Origin: Pelagihabitans sp963760375 | GTDB lineage: Bacteria; Bacteroidota; Bacteroidia; Flavobacteriales; Flavobacteriaceae | Reading direction: 5' to 3' | DNA: 64,000 nt | Assembly (NCBI GenBank): GCA_963760375.1 | Contig: CAVXCS010000007.1 | Coordinates: 186,001-250,000 of the forward strand | Shown here: positions 60,703 to 64,000 of the stretch, piece by piece | Numbering within the stretch: position 1 is the first letter of the stretch | How the letters are laid out: every line of letters starts with the position of its first letter | Position numbers and translations under genes: made by a program | Notes under the pieces: generated by a model | Told to the model about the DNA's origin: nothing | Seen by the model: the letters and a program-made list of their open reading frames with translations, nothing else | The model's database searches: none

Positions 60703-62043
60703 ATGAAACATCTTAGCAAATTATTAATTGCTGCCCTGCTTTTTGTAGGTTATAACAGCATACAAGCTCAAGACATGAATAACCCTTGGCAGGTTAGTTT
60801 TGGGGTAAATGCCATAGACACATATCCTACGAGTGATGGAAGTTCTTTCGGTAATGAATTCTTCAATGTAAATGACCATTGGAACATCGTTCCTTCCATA
60901 TCCTATATTGGGTTATCCAAATATATAGGTAGCGGTTTTTCATTTGGAGCAAGAGGTTCTTTGAATAAATTAAATAAAATAGGCGATACCAGGGTTGACG
61001 ATCTTTCCCACTATGCAATCGATGGTACCATTAAATATTCTTTAATTAAGGATGCCGCTATCGAACCTTTTATCGAAGTGGGTGGAGGTTATACTTGGAT
61101 CGAAGGTATCGGTGCAGGAACTGCCAACGGTGGATTGGGTATCAACTTCTGGTTTACAGAAAACGTTGGTCTTACCCTTCAATCCAACTATAAGCATGCC
61201 TTTGAAGATTACGGCGTGAAGCATTTTCAACATTTGGCCGGTATCGCTGTCAAGTTTGGCGGAACCGATACAGATGGCGACGGCATTTATGACAAAGACG
61301 ATGCTTGTCCAGAAGTTGCCGGATTGGAAGCTTTCAACGGATGTCCTGATTCTGACGGTGATGGTATCGAAGACAGCAAAGATAGCTGCCCCAACGAAGC
61401 CGGATCTAAAGAAATGAATGGTTGTCCCGATGCTGATGGCGATGGTGTTGCCGATAAAGATGACGCTTGTCCAAGCGAAGCCGGTTTGGCCAGTCTAGCT
61501 GGTTGCCCAGATGCTGATGGCGATGGTGTTGCCGATAAAGACGATGCTTGTCCAAACGAAGCTGGCCCTGCTGCCAACAAAGGCTGTCCTTACGAAGATA
61601 AAGACGGTGACGGTGTATTGGATAAAGATGATCAGTGTCCAGATGTTGCCGGTACAGTGGCAAACAACGGATGTCCTGAAGTTACCGAAGAAGTTCAGAA
61701 ACAATTGAACGACTATGCAAGAACCATTTTGTTCGACACCGGTAAAGCCAGTTTGAAAACAGAATCAGTATCGGTATTTGTTGATATCATCAGAATTTTG
61801 AATGAATATCCAAACTCTAACTTTACAGTTGAGGGTCATACCGATAGCGTAGGAAGTGCAAGTTTGAACCAATCACTTTCCGAAAAACGTGCCAACTCTG
61901 TGAGAGATTTCTTGATCAAAGAAGGTGTAGGCGCTGCTAGGCTGACCGCCATTGGTTACGGTGAAGACCGACCAATCGCTGATAATAAAACCTCTAAAGG
62001 TAGGACAGAGAACAGAAGGGTGGAAATCAACTTGAAAAAGTAA
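60703..62043 (+). CDS. OmpA-family outer-membrane protein with thrombospondin type-3 repeats
   Basis: A 446-residue protein. I start at ATG 60703 (MKHLSKLLIAALLFVGYNSIQAQ, signal peptide); an in-frame TTG lies two codons earlier. There is an N-terminal eight-strand beta-barrel (~25-185), then calcium-binding type-3 repeats DTDGDGIYDKDDACPEVAG, DSDGDGIEDSKDSCPNEAG and so on (~187-325). A C-terminal OmpA domain follows, with EGHTDSVGSASLNQSLSEKRANSVRDFL binding peptidoglycan. It links the outer membrane to the wall. It is driven by the strong promoter at 60639 and followed by a terminator. Confidence 0.95.
   Translation: MKHLSKLLIAALLFVGYNSIQAQDMNNPWQVSFGVNAIDTYPTSDGSSFGNEFFNVNDHWNIVPSISYIGLSKYIGSGFSFGARGSLNKLNKIGDTRVDDLSHYAIDGTIKYSLIKDAAIEPFIEVGGGYTWIEGIGAGTANGGLGINFWFTENVGLTLQSNYKHAFEDYGVKHFQHLAGIAVKFGGTDTDGDGIYDKDDACPEVAGLEAFNGCPDSDGDGIEDSKDSCPNEAGSKEMNGCPDADGDGVADKDDACPSEAGLASLAGCPDADGDGVADKDDACPNEAGPAANKGCPYEDKDGDGVLDKDDQCPDVAGTVANNGCPEVTEEVQKQLNDYARTILFDTGKASLKTESVSVFVDIIRILNEYPNSNFTVEGHTDSVGSASLNQSLSEKRANSVRDFLIKEGVGAARLTAIGYGEDRPIADNKTSKGRTENRRVEINLKK
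61263..61680 (+). repeat. Thrombospondin type-3 repeat-coding DNA
   Basis: Five calcium-binding units are encoded here. Two adjacent ones, starting near 61429 and 61510, are almost identical at nucleotide level with an 81-base (27-codon) period, which suggests a recent duplication or conversion. Confidence 0.75.
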
Positions 62044-62067
62044 TTTTCCAATCCACTCCAAATAATC

Positions 62068-62099
62068 AAAAAGCCCTGGCGATTTCGTCAGGGCTTTTT
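62068..62099 (+). terminator. Terminator after the OmpA-like gene
   Basis: AAAAAGCCCTG (62068-62078) pairs with CAGGGCTTTTT (62089-62099) around a 10-nt loop, followed by a T-tract. Confidence 0.85.
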
Positions 62100-62100
62100 T

Positions 62101-62108
62101 TATTTTTG
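62101..62108 (+). promoter_or_regulatory. -7 element immediately before the AddB-like gene
   Basis: TATTTTTG, a perfect TAnnTTTG, ends three bases before ATG 62112, the same geometry as at dinB. It overlaps the end of the terminator T-tract. Confidence 0.35.
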
Positions 62109-62111
62109 CCC

Positions 62112-64000
62112 ATGCGCAGTTTTTTAGAAGAGGTGGTCACCGAAGCATCCGGGAAATACGGATCTTTGGAAGCGCTTATTTTTGTCCTCCCCAGTAAAAG
62201 GGCCGGTACGTTTATGCGGCAGGCCATTTCGAAATCGGCCGATAAAACCATCTTTGCCCCTACCATCTTCAGTATCGAAGAATTTGTATCACATGTGGCA
62301 GCGTTGGCCTACGCCACCAATACCGAACAGCTCTTCGCACTTTACCAAACCTATTCCGAATACACAAAGGGCGATAAAGAAAGTTTCCATTCCTTTTCCT
62401 TATGGGGCCAAACCTTGCTTCAAGACTTTAACGAAATCGATCGGTACCTGATCGACCCCAATAAATTGTTTTCCAACCTGGGAGCCGTTCAGGAAATAAA
62501 CATTTGGTCGCCTGAAGCCAAAAAGACCCAAATGATGGAAAATTACCTATCGTTCTGGAACAATTTGGAAACCCTCTATCACCACTTCAATAAGGCTTTA
62601 CTGGCCAATGGCATGGGAACCCAAGGCCTGGTGTATCGCGAAGCCAACACCAAGCTGCAATCCTATATCGATGAAAATAAAGCCCAGGCACATGTTTTTA
62701 TCGGCTTCAATGCCCTCAACAATGCGGAAAAACAGCTCATACAAACCCTCTTGGCCGAAACCCCATCAACGATCTATTGGGACATTGACCCTTATTTTTT
62801 GGAGGACCCCATCCATGATGCCGGATTTTTTATCAGGCAACATCAAAAGACATGGCCTTCGCTTAAAAATCGGCCACTAAACGGCTTGGGGAACCATTAT
62901 CTAAAAGAAAAGCGCATTGAGGTCATCGGGGTACCGGGCAATGTTTCCCAGGCCAAATATGTCGGCAAGCTGTTAAAGCAGCTACAGCGCGCCGAGGGAG
63001 ACCCCTTAAAGACCACTGCCGTGGTGCTCGGGGATGAATCTTTATTGAATCCCCTCCTGAATTCCATCCCCGAAACGGTTGCCGAAGTGAACATCACCAT
63101 GGGCCTGCCCCTTTCCAAAACCCCCTTGGCCAGTTTGTTTACCCAGTTCTTCCGTCTATATATCCATAAAGATGCACAAGGATGGTTCTATCAACCGGTC
63201 CTGGGCTTTTTATCGCACCCGTATCTGAACGCGCTATGGGCCGATGAACCCGTGAACCAGGCCACGCTATTGGCCGACGAAATCAGAAGGAACAACCATA
63301 CCTATATCGGGGCCCGATCCATGAAAACGATCACAAAAAACGATGTTGCGATCGAGCTGTTGTTCATTGACGATCCCAAGGGGCCTAAAGACCTTGTCGA
63401 ACGCTGTTTGGCACTTATCCTTAGGTTGAAGGAAAAAACATCGCGAAAGACCGATGCCCTTTCCATGGAATATCTTTACCGTTTTCACAGGCTCTTCAAT
63501 CAATTGCTGAATTTGATTACCGCACATCCCTTTATCGATGACGTGAAATCGCTCTCCAGTCTCTACAATGAATTGTTGTCTACGGAAACCCTTGATTTTA
63601 AGGGAGAACCTTTGCAAGGTTTACAGATCATGGGTATGCTTGAAAGCCGCAACCTCGATTTTGAAACCATCATCCTCACTTCGGTGAACGAAGGCATTCT
63701 TCCCTCGGGAAAATCGAACAACTCCTTTATCCCCTTCGATCTAAAAAAATACTTTGGCTTGCCTACCTATAAAGAAAAAGATGCCATCTACACCTACCAT
63801 TTTTACCGCTTGCTGCAAAGGGCCAAAAACATCTACTTGCTTTACAATACCGAGCCCGATGTTCTGGAGGGCGGGGAAATGAGCAGATTGATCCGCCAGC
63901 TGCTGAGCGATGAAAACAAAAAAGACGACATCACCGAACGCATCGCAGCACCGCTGCTATCGCCAGCGATCTACCAAGGGGAAGTGATCGAAAAGGATGA
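62112..64000 (+). CDS. AddB/RecB-like PD-(D/E)XK nuclease family protein (3' end outside window)
   Basis: Open without a stop from ATG 62112 to the window end (629 codons), so the gene is cut off. The beginning, MRSFLEEVVTEASGKYGSLE, and LIFVLPSKRAGTFMRQAI resemble AddB-type inactivated helicase domains. Near residue 500, LQGLQIMGMLESRNLDFETI followed by ILTSVNEGILPSGKSNNSFI is the AddB-family hallmark. The nuclease domain and its Cys ligands would be beyond the window. It is the likely partner of the AddA-like protein at 56280, from which kbl and the OmpA-like gene separate it. Confidence 0.88.
   Translation, partial: MRSFLEEVVTEASGKYGSLEALIFVLPSKRAGTFMRQAISKSADKTIFAPTIFSIEEFVSHVAALAYATNTEQLFALYQTYSEYTKGDKESFHSFSLWGQTLLQDFNEIDRYLIDPNKLFSNLGAVQEINIWSPEAKKTQMMENYLSFWNNLETLYHHFNKALLANGMGTQGLVYREANTKLQSYIDENKAQAHVFIGFNALNNAEKQLIQTLLAETPSTIYWDIDPYFLEDPIHDAGFFIRQHQKTWPSLKNRPLNGLGNHYLKEKRIEVIGVPGNVSQAKYVGKLLKQLQRAEGDPLKTTAVVLGDESLLNPLLNSIPETVAEVNITMGLPLSKTPLASLFTQFFRLYIHKDAQGWFYQPVLGFLSHPYLNALWADEPVNQATLLADEIRRNNHTYIGARSMKTITKNDVAIELLFIDDPKGPKDLVERCLALILRLKEKTSRKTDALSMEYLYRFHRLFNQLLNLITAHPFIDDVKSLSSLYNELLSTETLDFKGEPLQGLQIMGMLESRNLDFETIILTSVNEGILPSGKSNNSFIPFDLKKYFGLPTYKEKDAIYTYHFYRLLQRAKNIYLLYNTEPDVLEGGEMSRLIRQLLSDENKKDDITERIAAPLLSPAIYQGEVIEKD

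Noticed and set aside
1..64000. tRNA or rRNA genes, insertion sequences, prophage or integrative element boundaries
   Set aside because: I found no cloverleaf-like or rRNA segment, transposase, integrase or flanking direct repeats; gene content and base composition look uniform.

Overview
The window reads as chromosomal DNA of a member of the Bacteroidota, most likely a marine Flavobacteriaceae. Evidence: Bacteroidota-type promoters (TTG, about 19 nt, TAnnTTTG) in front of several genes, few Shine-Dalgarno sequences, a MoxR/DUF58/Bat aerotolerance operon, an IPExxxVDY-family gene between rnc and pyk, a type-3-repeat OmpA-like protein, and a SulP/carbonic anhydrase locus. I saw no rRNA or tRNA gene, insertion sequence, phage gene or CRISPR array. 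Almost all of it looks like vertically inherited core or semi-core genome.

Layout. 0-2.7 kb: the end of an AraC regulator, a secreted clan GH-A-like glycosidase and a flavobacterial lipoprotein. 2.7-7.1 kb: glycerol 3-phosphate metabolism (gpsA facing glpD and glpK). 7.2-10.8 kb: small conserved genes, CvpA, a CAP-domain lipoprotein and 3-hydroxyanthranilate dioxygenase. 10.8-15.7 kb: an ALDH7-type dehydrogenase, a long gap with candidate micro-genes, a membrane-anchored helix-hairpin-helix protein, acyl-ACP desaturase and a phosphoesterase. 15.9-18.8 kb: a fructokinase and amylosucrase pair. 18.8-21.6 kb: AlbA_2 protein, SDR and aldo/keto reductase. 21.8-30.9 kb: the MoxR-DUF58-BatD-like-BatA-B-C-D-E operon. 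31-35.5 kb: SulP, carbonic anhydrase, SulP. 35.6-37.1 kb: pheS and a small gene. 37.3-43 kb: a complete RND efflux system. 43-45.5 kb: CYTH protein, DNA polymerase IV and a PAS protein. 45.5-50 kb: the acpP-fabF-rnc-IPExxxVDY-pyk block. 50.1-54.3 kb: purN, RNase H, PfkB kinase and a long PurF-like amidotransferase. 54.3-55.5 kb: no protein gene, but four copies of a small RNA gene. 55.5-64 kb: sodA, an AddA-like helicase-nuclease, kbl, an OmpA-like protein and the start of an AddB-like nuclease that runs off the window.

The most striking non-coding feature is at 54.4-55.35 kb. Four copies of a nearly invariant 40-nt core (starting CCATAGCATAAG) each have their own -7-type promoter element exactly 5 nt upstream and their own Rho-independent terminator. 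The terminator stems differ between copies but stay paired. This looks like a tandem family of independently transcribed, roughly 70-nt trans-acting small RNAs.

Other unusual signals are an inverted repeat inside the glpK promoter, a palindrome over the -33 region of acpP, a hairpin between acpP and fabF, a compound hairpin between moxR and the DUF58 gene, and two or three unannotated micro-genes at 12.5-13.25 kb, one apparently frameshifted at an A-run.
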